Positions 17,845-25,068 of a stretch of DNA of 64,000 nucleotides are shown here, in pieces (position 1 is the stretch's first letter; each line of letters begins with the position of its first letter). The DNA comes from an uncultured Pelagibacteraceae bacterium. Lineage in GTDB: Bacteria; Pseudomonadota; Alphaproteobacteria; Pelagibacterales; Pelagibacteraceae. The translations under genes were made by a program, and so were the position numbers. The stretch lies in the NCBI GenBank assembly GCA_902576335.1, contig CACGVC010000003.1, positions 21,001-85,000 of the forward strand. Reading direction: 5' to 3'. The notes beneath the pieces were generated by a model. It was given only the letters and a program-made list of their open reading frames with translations, was not told the origin of the DNA and ran no database searches.

Positions 17845-18933
17845 TTATTTAATTAAAGTTTTACTTATTATCTCATCCTCTAGATTAATGTTAATTTTTT
17901 TTTGATCTTTATCATATAAATTTTCTATAAAGTTAAATACATTTTTTGCATATAAATTAGATGCAGAGATTGGTAGTTTGTTTAAAATATTACGTTCACC
18001 CATAATTTTTACACCATTTTTTTCAATAATTTTGTCTGCCTCCGTAAATGCTGTATTTCCACCTTGAACTGCTGCTAAATCATAAATTACAGATCCAGGT
18101 TGCATATTGCTTATCATATAATCTTTGATAATTAGTGGGGCTTTTTTTCCAGGTATCAATGCTGTGCATACTACTATATCAATTCTTTTTAATGTATCTG
18201 CTAACAATTCCTCTTGTTTTTTTTTAAATTCTTCGGAAGCCTCTTTTGCATAACCGCCTTCAGTTTCCAAATTTTCCGAACCCTCCACAGTTAGGAATTT
18301 ACCTCCTAAACTTTCCACCTGTTCTTTAGATGCCATTCTTACATCTGTGCCAAAAACTATTGCACCCATTCTTTTTGCTGTTGCAACCGCTTGGAGTCCC
18401 GCGACACCTGCACCAACAACCAAAACTTTTGCTGCAGGAATTGTGCCTGCAGCTGTCATCATCATAGGTATTGCTTTCTCAAAATTTGCAAAAGACTCTA
18501 TTACTGCCTTGTATCCCGCAAGATTTGCTTGAGAAGACAATATATCCATTGATTGTGCTCTTGTTATTCTTGGCAAAAGCTCTAAGGAAAAGAGATTTAC
18601 TTTTCTTTCTTTTAGATTTTTTAACTTTTCCTCATTTTCATAAGGATTTAAAACACCTATTAAAGTTTGATTATCTTTAATAAGTGAAATTTTTTTATCT
18701 GATAAAATTCCTAATTGAATTATAAGATCCGAGCTTTGTAAAATTTCATCTTCATTTTTTTTAAATTTTACCCCGAGATCTAAATATTCTTTATCCTCTA
18801 TACCTAAATGTAAACCATAATTTTCACTTAAAAATATCTCAAATCCAAGTGAAACATATTTTTTCACAATATCTGGGGTTAAAGCTATTCTTTTTTCAAA
18901 TTTTTGGTTTTCAAATATAGATCCAATTTTCAT
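17845..18933 (-). CDS. NAD(P) transhydrogenase subunit alpha part 1 (NAD-binding)
   Basis: The 362-residue soluble subunit binds NAD(H) in the transhydrogenase complex and is related to alanine dehydrogenase. Motifs include EKRIALTPDIVKKY near the N-terminus, the Rossmann loop VVGAGVAGLQAVATAKRMGA near 170, and VVCTALIPGKKAPLI and SVIYDLAAVQGGN further on. It is the first of the three pnt genes on the minus strand and follows the oxidase subunit IV peptide gene by 8 bases. Confidence 0.96.
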   Translation of the reverse strand: MKIGSIFENQKFEKRIALTPDIVKKYVSLGFEIFLSENYGLHLGIEDKEYLDLGVKFKKNEDEILQSSDLIIQLGILSDKKISLIKDNQTLIGVLNPYENEEKLKNLKERKVNLFSLELLPRITRAQSMDILSSQANLAGYKAVIESFANFEKAIPMMMTAAGTIPAAKVLVVGAGVAGLQAVATAKRMGAIVFGTDVRMASKEQVESLGGKFLTVEGSENLETEGGYAKEASEEFKKKQEELLADTLKRIDIVVCTALIPGKKAPLIIKDYMISNMQPGSVIYDLAAVQGGNTAFTEADKIIEKNGVKIMGERNILNKLPISASNLYAKNVFNFIENLYDKDQKKININLEDEIISKTLIK

Positions 18934-18941
18934 TTAAAATT

Positions 18942-19052
18942 TTATAGTAAGAATATTGCCATTAAAGCCAAAACAAATATTACAGCCACGGTTCCCCAGA
19001 GAACAAACTTAGTAAAATTATTCCATGTATTTTTATGGTTTTCATTATCCAT
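18942..19052 (-). CDS. aa3-type cytochrome c oxidase subunit IV-like peptide (36 aa)
   Basis: This ORF is too short for the supplied track. From ATG at 19052 it encodes 36 residues: an amphipathic start (MDNENHKNTWNNFTKF) and one membrane helix (VLWGTVAVIFVLALMAIFLL). That pattern matches the tiny alphaproteobacterial aa3-oxidase subunit IV family. Its position between pntA1 and a ribosomal protein gene also fits, because this family often neighbours the pnt operon in alphaproteobacteria. The protein would sit in the inner membrane with the terminal oxidase. The short length makes homology hard to prove by eye. Confidence 0.75.
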   Translation of the reverse strand: MDNENHKNTWNNFTKFVLWGTVAVIFVLALMAIFLL

Positions 19053-19057
19053 AAAAA

Positions 19058-19183
19058 TTACTTCTGTCTTGCTTTAAATTTTGGATTTGTTTTATTAATC
19101 ACGTAAACTCTCCCCCGCCTTCTTACGAGTTTAGAGTTTAAATCTCTTTTGATGATTGATTTGAGCGAGCTTTTTATTTTCAT
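19058..19183 (-). CDS. rpmJ: 50S ribosomal protein bL36, zinc-free form (41 aa)
   Basis: Also absent from the track because of its size. It encodes [20 protein letters not shown], then [22 protein letters not shown], which is the 41-residue bL36 pattern of the YkgO type lacking the zinc-binding cysteines. Its ATG overlaps the stop of the upstream sugar epimerase in an ATGA arrangement, so a housekeeping ribosomal gene appears to be translationally coupled to a polysaccharide gene. The oxidase subunit IV peptide follows 5 bases downstream. Confidence 0.93.
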   Translation of the reverse strand: MKIKSSLKSIIKRDLNSKLVRRRGRVYVINKTNPKFKARQK

Positions 19184-20091
19184 GATTTTATACCTTCTAT
19201 AAACGATGTTACATAATCTTTCAAACTTATTCTTCCAAATCTTTGAATTATATTTTTACCTTGTGAAATCTTTGTTAGGGCTGAAGCGTACCTTTCGCCA
19301 GGTCTAGATTTTAAGAATTTAATTCTAGAATTAAACATTTTAGCAACCTCTATAATAGAGTAGTTTTTCTTGTGAGAAATACTGTAATGGCAACATTTTT
19401 TATTTTTCCAAGCTTCATAACAGACGTTAACTGTATCGTTAATATGAGTAAATCTTCTAGTTTGTGATCCAGGTTTTACAACTGGTAATGGTTTTTTTTT
19501 TTTATAATTATTTTCGAATATACCAATTACAGTAGCCATATCCCCTTTTTGAATATGTCTCGACCCATAAACATTATAAAAATAAATGATTTCAAATTTT
19601 AAATTAAACCATTTTCGTAAATTTTCCAATAATTCTAAATTTTTTGATTTAGAAAATGCATAAGGGGATAAATTTTTATCATTACCATTATTACCTAAGC
19701 TAGCAGAAGTAGCTGAATAAATTATTTTTATTCTATTATCTAAACAGAACTTAAAAACAGCTTGAGTACCAATTGTATTTGATTTATAGCACTCGTCAAA
19801 CTTCAAAAAACTTTGATAAATTCTAGAAAATTCTCCAAAATGAAAAATAGTAATAATTTTTTTTTTAAATTTATTTAAATATAAACTTATGTTTTTTGTA
19901 TTGCCTGCAATGTATTTAACTCTATTTGATTCAAAATGATTTTGCTTACTACCACTAGAATAATTATCGATTGAAATTATATCATATTTAGTTTTTTTAA
20001 GTAATAATTCGATTAAGTTTGATCCAACAAAGCCCGCACCACCAGTTACAACTAAAATTTTTTTTATTTTTTTTCTAATATCTTTTCCCAT
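19180..20091 (-). CDS. NAD-dependent sugar-nucleotide epimerase/dehydratase
   Basis: The 303-residue extended SDR protein has the Rossmann glycine motif [15 protein letters not shown], an active-site TSASLGN and YAFSKSK (the YxxxK catalytic pair), and a FYNVYGSRH segment, as in UDP-glucose or UDP-hexosamine 4-epimerases. The exact sugar is not readable. The predicted start lies 28 bases inside the upstream galE gene; the basic leader ([11 protein letters not shown]) is poorly conserved, so a slightly later start is possible. With galE it forms a pair on the conserved side of the 5S gene. Confidence 0.85.
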   Translation of the reverse strand: MGKDIRKKIKKILVVTGGAGFVGSNLIELLLKKTKYDIISIDNYSSGSKQNHFESNRVKYIAGNTKNISLYLNKFKKKIITIFHFGEFSRIYQSFLKFDECYKSNTIGTQAVFKFCLDNRIKIIYSATSASLGNNGNDKNLSPYAFSKSKNLELLENLRKWFNLKFEIIYFYNVYGSRHIQKGDMATVIGIFENNYKKKKPLPVVKPGSQTRRFTHINDTVNVCYEAWKNKKCCHYSISHKKNYSIIEVAKMFNSRIKFLKSRPGERYASALTKISQGKNIIQRFGRISLKDYVTSFIEGIKS

Positions 20092-21053
20092 GCTAAAGCC
20101 GTATTAATTATTTTTTTTAATGAATTATTTTTTGGTTGCCAAGAAAAAAATTTATTAAACTTTTTTGTATCAGCAATAATTTGTTCAACATCTCCATCTC
20201 TTCTTGGTCCAATTTTGTAAGGTATTTTTCTTTTTAAAATTTTATTTATTGCATTAATAACTTCAAAAACTGAGTAACCTTTTCCATAACCACAATTAAA
20301 AATTTGAGATGATCCATCTTTTAATAAATATTTTGCACATATATAATGTATATCAGCTAGATCTGATACATGAATATAATCTCTAATTGGAGTTCCATCT
20401 GGTGTATTGTAATCTGAACCATTTACTATCAAAATCTTTCTCTTTCCTGTTGCAACTTCGCAGGCAACTTTAATTAAGTGAGTCGAATACTTTGATATTA
20501 ACCCTGATCTTAATTTTTTATCAGCTCCAGCAACATTAAAATATCTTAAAATTATAAATTTTAGGTTATGAGATTTACTTTTTTTAACCAAATAATTTTC
20601 AAATTTAAGCTTACTTTTAGCGTATGGATTTATTGGTTTAACCTCATTCTTCTCTGAAATTTTTTTTTTTTTTGTATTTCCATATAATGAAGCGGTTGAT
20701 GAAAATATTATTTTTTTTATATTATGGTTAATGCAATTTTCAAAAAAAATTTTTGATTTTTTAAAATTAAAGAGAAAATATTTTTTAGGTTTTTTTATCG
20801 ACTCATCAACTCTTATTAATCCTGCAAAATGAAGTACAACATCAAATTTTTTTTTCTTTAAAATTTTCGAAACTTTTTTCTTATCACTCACATCACATAT
20901 AAAAAAATCAGCTTTTTTATTAACTAATTTTTTTGATCCTGTTATCAAACTATCTATAACAGTGATATTATAACCTTTTTCGATTAACAAATTGACAACA
21001 TGACTTCCAATATATCCTGCTCCACCAGTAACTAGTATATTTTTTTTTAACAT
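20064..21053 (-). CDS. galE: UDP-glucose 4-epimerase
   Basis: GalE interconverts UDP-glucose and UDP-galactose. The 329-residue protein has VTGGAGYIGSHVV at the N-terminus, VVLHFAGLIRVDES, the Ser/Tyr/Lys active site (SSTASLYGN, NPYAKSK), LRYFNVAGA, PIRDYIHVSDLAD and a C-terminal RRDGDVEQIIADT, all typical of true GalE. The coding strand contains a run of 14 A residues (20660-20673) coding for four lysines, a possible slippage site. The gene begins 54 bases after the end of the 5S gene, on the same strand. Confidence 0.94.
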   Translation of the reverse strand: MLKKNILVTGGAGYIGSHVVNLLIEKGYNITVIDSLITGSKKLVNKKADFFICDVSDKKKVSKILKKKKFDVVLHFAGLIRVDESIKKPKKYFLFNFKKSKIFFENCINHNIKKIIFSSTASLYGNTKKKKISEKNEVKPINPYAKSKLKFENYLVKKSKSHNLKFIILRYFNVAGADKKLRSGLISKYSTHLIKVACEVATGKRKILIVNGSDYNTPDGTPIRDYIHVSDLADIHYICAKYLLKDGSSQIFNCGYGKGYSVFEVINAINKILKRKIPYKIGPRRDGDVEQIIADTKKFNKFFSWQPKNNSLKKIINTALAWEKILEKK

Positions 21054-21107
21054 TAACTTAGATTATATAATAATGTTTTTTTAAAGTGAGTGTAATATTG
21101 AAGTTTA

Positions 21108-21225
21108 TGCCTGGCAATGTCCTACTCTTCCATGTCTTAAGACAAAGTACCATTGGCGCTGAAAGGCTTGACTTCCGAGTTCGGAATGGGATCGGGTATA
21201 ACACTCTCGCAATAATCACCAGGCA
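21108..21225 (-). rRNA. rrf: 5S ribosomal RNA, solitary
   Basis: Read on the minus strand, the 118-base sequence starts TGCCTGGTGATTATTGCGAG and ends ATTGCCAGGCA, so the two ends pair as helix I. The conserved loop CCGAACTCGGAAGTCAAGC is present. No 16S, 23S or ribosomal tRNA lies beside it: upstream (toward 21300) is only a short AT-rich gap and then the polysaccharide island. In SAR11 genomes the 5S gene is known to be detached from 16S-23S, with hypervariable region 2 between them. The ends are set from pairing and could be off by a few bases. Confidence 0.96.
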
Positions 21226-21232
21226 CAAATTC

Positions 21233-21259
21233 TTTATACATAAAAATTGAGATTGTAAA
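21233..21259 (-). promoter_or_regulatory. Candidate promoter of the solitary 5S gene
   Basis: On the minus strand a TTTACA box (21254-21259) is followed after 15 bases by TATAAA (21233-21238), and 7 bases later the mature 5S sequence begins. The spacing between boxes is shorter than the ideal 17, but the distance from the -10 box to the 5S 5' end is what a transcript starting right at 5S would need. It is a reading by eye in AT-rich DNA, where such boxes occur by chance. Confidence 0.4.
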
Positions 21260-21300
21260 CCATAATTTAAATACTTCCCAAAAAAAATTTAGTAAATATT

Positions 21301-21647
21301 TTGATTATACTAGTTATTTTATCATTATTTCAATATTTTGAAATTTGGAAATTCTATCCAATTTATAGCGGAGAATTATTTCAAGATTGGAAATATATTA
21401 GCAATTATAGTTATTATTTGAACAATGAATTTACAAAAGTTTCCATGAATATTTGCAAAAATTTATTTGAAGTTCCATTTATTTATCCAAAAGTGTGGCT
21501 TTATATTACGGATATTTAATACAAAAATATTTTTTATGTTTGTTTAATCTTAATAAAAAATTTATTTTACTAGATTTTAATTCTATTCTTTTAATTATTT
21601 TAATAAATTTAGTGAGACACAAAATAAATTTTTTATTTCCTAAATAA
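21301..21647 (+). pseudogene. Possible remnant of a multi-pass membrane protein gene
   Basis: The 407-base gap between the 5S gene and the first island gene holds a 72-codon plus-strand ORF starting at TTG (21301-21519). It starts with a hydrophobic helix and ends with VPFIYPKVWLYITDI; an (F/I)YPxxWL motif after a first helix recalls the start of some polysaccharide-associated membrane proteins. A frame change near 21495 opens another 50 codons without a stop (YLIQKYFLCLF, then ILLIILINLV) ending at 21647. This could be a decayed gene, or chance in AT-rich DNA. I see nothing else in this gap apart from the 5S promoter. Confidence 0.3.
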
Positions 21648-22379
21648 ATTTAATAAATTTAATAAATTAATATAAAAAAACTCGATAGAATTTTCTAGGT
21701 TTAAACCTTTATTTTTAAACAATTTGATATAATTGGTGAAATTTTTTTTTCTAATTTTGCAAATATCTTTGTTAGCAAATTTATTTTTTGACTGACCATA
21801 AGGATTATTTTTATAAATTGTTGTCTCATTCGAAGTTAAATAAATCTTATAACCCTTCCTAAAATAATGAGATAATGTTGAGTAATCCTCAGGAAATTCA
21901 ATAATGTATCTAAATGATGTATTTATATTTAAATTAATTAACCATGAAGAATGAATGGTTGGATTATCAAATACTAAATATTTATCGTGTAAAAATTTTC
22001 TTAAATAATTTATTTTTTTTTTTTCAGCAATTATTAGAGAACTTTTATTTCTTTTATAAATATTTATTAAGTTTGATGCGTGATTAGATTTCCACTCATC
22101 ATCAGCATCAAGTCTCATAATTAAAGGAAACTCAGATATTTTTATTATTTTATTTAAAGATTTTGGTATACCAAGATGATTAGAGTTTTTTATATAAATT
22201 AATTTTATATTAAATTTAAAAGAATATTTTAGGAAATCATTTAAACCAGTTGGGTTTTTTCCATCGTCAACAAAATATACAATCTTTGGTAAAATTTTTT
22301 GATTGTTAATTGATTTAACATATTTTGCAATATCGTGATATTTTATAGATCTAGCGGATGTAGCGATGACATAATTCAT
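21633..22379 (-). CDS. Family 2 glycosyltransferase
   Basis: The 248-residue protein is a GT-A fold transferase of family 2 type. It has YFVDDGKN near residue 36, the metal-binding DADDEW near 93, and an acceptor-side region with EFPEDYSTL near 165, where the ED is the likely catalytic-base position. No membrane helix is evident, so it probably acts on lipid-linked sugar at the inner face of the cytoplasmic membrane. The donor sugar is not readable. It is the last gene of a three-gene minus-strand unit with a reductase and a PLP dehydratase, 2 bases after the reductase. Its C-terminal coding end is a short repeat encoding LLNLLNLF. Confidence 0.8.
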   Translation of the reverse strand: MNYVIATSARSIKYHDIAKYVKSINNQKILPKIVYFVDDGKNPTGLNDFLKYSFKFNIKLIYIKNSNHLGIPKSLNKIIKISEFPLIMRLDADDEWKSNHASNLINIYKRNKSSLIIAEKKKINYLRKFLHDKYLVFDNPTIHSSWLINLNINTSFRYIIEFPEDYSTLSHYFRKGYKIYLTSNETTIYKNNPYGQSKNKFANKDICKIRKKNFTNYIKLFKNKGLNLENSIEFFYINLLNLLNLFRK

Positions 22380-22381
22380 AT

Positions 22382-23233
22382 TTAGTATTTGTTTTCAATA
22401 AATTCATTCAAAATATCATAAATATTAGATTTAAAATTAAAACCTAATTTTTTTATTTTTTGATTATTACCAACTAAAAATTTTTCTCTTTTTAAAGTTT
22501 TATAATTTTTTTTTATTTTTACTTTATTTAAATTAAAACAAAAAAAATTAACTATACTAGTGAGATGAATCTTTTTTCCATTACAAATATTGAATATACC
22601 AGAGATTTTTTTCTCAATAAAAAATTCAATAGCTCTACAAATATCATCAACACTTACAAAATCTCTATATTCATTTTGTATTTTTAGCACATCATAAAAC
22701 ATATTATTTTTAATCTTATCAAAAATCGAGGGAACAAAAAAATTTTTGTTTTGCTTAAAATGGGTAAAACTAAAAATTCTACCTACACATACTTTCGATT
22801 TATCATAATTTTTAATCAGATAATTTTCAGATTTTAACTTTAATTGACCATAAAGAGTAATTGGTTTTTTTAAACTATTTTCATTTATTTTTTTTTTTGA
22901 AAAATTATACACATGTGATGTAGAAGCGAAAAATATCATGCACTTATTGTTATATTTTTTTAATCCTTCAACAATATTTCTTGTTCCTCCAAAATTTACT
23001 TGATAAGCCAAACTTTTATTCTTATTAACCTCTTTAATATCTACTTTTGCAGCTAAATGAATTAGATAATCAAATTTATATTTTTCAATCCATTGAAAAA
23101 CATCTTTTTTGTTTCTAATATCCCCTCTAAATTTAAAAATTTTATATTTTTTTTTTAATCTATTGTTTAAAACACTGCCAATTACACCAGTTGAACCTGT
23201 CAGGCCAACCTTATATATTTTATATTTCATCAA
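22382..23233 (-). CDS. NAD(P)-dependent sugar epimerase/reductase (extended SDR)
   Basis: The 283-residue protein has VGLTGSTGVIGSVL at the N-terminus, DYLIHLAAKVDI near 65, an ASTSHVYN serine/threonine segment and YGQLKLKSENYL (YxxxK catalytic pair). FVSVDDICRAIEFF is the common substrate-domain element. The overall pattern is like dTDP-4-dehydrorhamnose reductases and GDP-sugar reductases. Its start overlaps the upstream PLP-dehydratase gene by 14 bases. By context it may reduce the keto-sugar left by that dehydratase, but this is inferred. Confidence 0.8.
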   Translation of the reverse strand: MMKYKIYKVGLTGSTGVIGSVLNNRLKKKYKIFKFRGDIRNKKDVFQWIEKYKFDYLIHLAAKVDIKEVNKNKSLAYQVNFGGTRNIVEGLKKYNNKCMIFFASTSHVYNFSKKKINENSLKKPITLYGQLKLKSENYLIKNYDKSKVCVGRIFSFTHFKQNKNFFVPSIFDKIKNNMFYDVLKIQNEYRDFVSVDDICRAIEFFIEKKISGIFNICNGKKIHLTSIVNFFCFNLNKVKIKKNYKTLKREKFLVGNNQKIKKLGFNFKSNIYDILNEFIENKY

Positions 23234-24416
23234 TTTTCATTAAATTTTTTACTAAAAAATTAAGAGTATTTTTATTAATTGGTTTTGTGTGAAGACCTAT
23301 AAAAAAACCTCTGTTCTCTATTTCGTTAGCAAATTTATAGTGTCTTGGATTATCAAATTTATAAATTCGAGAAGCAGGCTGATTTAAAAAATTACCACTT
23401 AAAATCGGCCGATTTTCTATTCCAACTTTATCTAGATAATTTAAAAAAATTTTTTTTTTTTTGATTAATTTTTTGTTTAGTAAAATAGGTAGTCCAAACC
23501 AACTAGGTTTTATTTTCTTTTCATCATATGAGGTAAAACTAAATTGATTACTCCACTTGGATGATTTTCTTAAACTTTTTATTATTAAGTTTCTATTCTG
23601 ATTTCTTTGATGTTTAAATTTTTCTAGTCTTTTATATTGATTATTAGCTATAGCAGCTTGTATATCTGTGGGTCTTAGATTGTAACCAGCGGTTATAAAA
23701 TTGAATTTTTTAAATTTGCCTTTTTTTTCAAAAATTGTACCTCTCGACCATCCATGAGATCTTAGAGACTTTAATAAATTATAATCATCAAAATTATTAC
23801 ATACTACCATTCCTCCTTCACCAGAAGTTATTTGATGAGAATAATAAAATGAATAAGTTCCAAATCTTCCAAAAGTTCCTAAATTTTTATTTTTAAATTT
23901 TGCACCTAAACTTTCACAAGTATCTTCTATTAAATAAATATTTTTTTTTTTACATATCTTTATTAATTCATCCATGTTTGTGCTTAATCCCAAAACATGG
24001 ATTAACATTATAGCTCTCGTTTTTGATGATATTTTTTTTTTTAAATCGATTAATGAAATATTAAATGTGTTAATGTCTATATCTACAAAAACAGGTTTAA
24101 GGTTATTTTGTAAAATTGGCCACAAAGATGTAGACCAGCAAATTGCAGGTATAATTACCTCTGATCTCTCTTTTATTCTTTTTTTATTTAAAGGATTAGT
24201 TAATGCTGAAAGTGCAAGTAAATTTGCTGAAGACCCCGAATTTGTCATAATAGCGTATTTTGATCCGTTTTTTTTAGCAAATGTTTTCTCAAAATTTATC
24301 GTTTTTTTTGACATGGTAATCTGTTTTGATTTCAAAACTTTTATTCCACAATTCAAATCCTCTTTTGAGAATGCATTTTCTAATAAAGGGTAAATAATTT
24401 TGTTGTTCTTAGACAT
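23220..24416 (-). CDS. DegT/DnrJ-family PLP enzyme with His in place of Lys; probable sugar 3-dehydratase
   Basis: The 398-residue protein is a fold-type I PLP enzyme of the DegT sugar-aminotransferase family: NSGSSANLLALSAL near 60, VDIDINTFNI near 111, the PLP-ring Asp165 in LIEDTCESLGA, and RPTDIQAAIANNQ near 265. At the position of the Schiff-base lysine it reads SFYYSHQITSGEGGM, with His194 (codon checked as CAT). The same Lys-to-His change defines ColD and the E1 3-dehydratase RfbH/DdhC, which remove the C3 hydroxyl in 3,6-dideoxyhexose synthesis. A dehydratase role is therefore more likely than amino transfer. The substrate is unknown; the length is nearer ColD than RfbH. A 13-T run (23450-23462) lies in the gene. 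Confidence 0.8.
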   Translation of the reverse strand: MSKNNKIIYPLLENAFSKEDLNCGIKVLKSKQITMSKKTINFEKTFAKKNGSKYAIMTNSGSSANLLALSALTNPLNKKRIKERSEVIIPAICWSTSLWPILQNNLKPVFVDIDINTFNISLIDLKKKISSKTRAIMLIHVLGLSTNMDELIKICKKKNIYLIEDTCESLGAKFKNKNLGTFGRFGTYSFYYSHQITSGEGGMVVCNNFDDYNLLKSLRSHGWSRGTIFEKKGKFKKFNFITAGYNLRPTDIQAAIANNQYKRLEKFKHQRNQNRNLIIKSLRKSSKWSNQFSFTSYDEKKIKPSWFGLPILLNKKLIKKKKIFLNYLDKVGIENRPILSGNFLNQPASRIYKFDNPRHYKFANEIENRGFFIGLHTKPINKNTLNFLVKNLMKIDEI

Positions 24417-24465
24417 AAAGAATATAATTTAGCTATTATCATAAATCTTTTTAAAAGCTATAAAT

Positions 24466-25068
24466 TTGATATTTAAAACTTTAAATAATTGGGGAATAAT
24501 TTCTACTTTTAAAATTATTTTAGGTGAAATTTATTGTTATTTTTTTGAAACAAAGTTTAAATTTAAAAAAATTAATAATATCAATACTTTTGACCATTTA
24601 CCTACCCCACTATTTATATTAAAAGAAATTGAGGAATTTCTTATCAATCAAAAACTTTATAATAGCATAATAGTTGACGTCGGGTCTGGTTCTGGAAGAT
24701 TCATTTGTTACATGCAAAAAAGAAAATTTCAAAAAATAATTGGAATAGAAAATGATGATATATTGTTTAAATGTGCAATTAATAATATTAAAAAAAATAA
24801 CTTAGATAAAAAAAAAATAAAATTAATAAACAAAGATGTATTTGATTTCAAGTTTCCAAAAAAGACAAAAGTAATTTATATTTTTAATCCTTTTAACAAA
24901 TTAAATACAATTAAATTTATTTCTAAAATTCATAAATCGTTAAAAAATGATGTATTTATTATATATGTAACACCAATTTTTTTAAAAGAATTCAGAAAAA
25001 AAGGATACAAAATTTTTTACAAAAGAATAATAAAAAAAAATAGAGGCTATGTAATTTTAAAAAATTGA
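24466..25068 (+). CDS. Class I SAM-dependent methyltransferase-like protein
   Basis: The 200-residue protein has a SAM-binding glycine motif IIVDVGSGSGRFICY near residue 70, an acidic strand end IGIENDD near 93, and KVIYIFNPFNKLN in the place of the motif-IV proline/aspartate region. The substrate cannot be read. It starts at TTG, 49 bases from the divergent PLP-dehydratase gene, and its end overlaps the end of the convergent membrane-protein gene by 22 bases. It is one of the few plus-strand genes in this part of the island. Confidence 0.7.
   Translation: MIFKTLNNWGIISTFKIILGEIYCYFFETKFKFKKINNINTFDHLPTPLFILKEIEEFLINQKLYNSIIVDVGSGSGRFICYMQKRKFQKIIGIENDDILFKCAINNIKKNNLDKKKIKLINKDVFDFKFPKKTKVIYIFNPFNKLNTIKFISKIHKSLKNDVFIIYVTPIFLKEFRKKGYKIFYKRIIKKNRGYVILKN

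Noticed and set aside
21226-21300. Start of 23S or a tRNA upstream of the 5S gene
   Set aside because: The sequence is AT-rich without any rRNA or tRNA-like structure.
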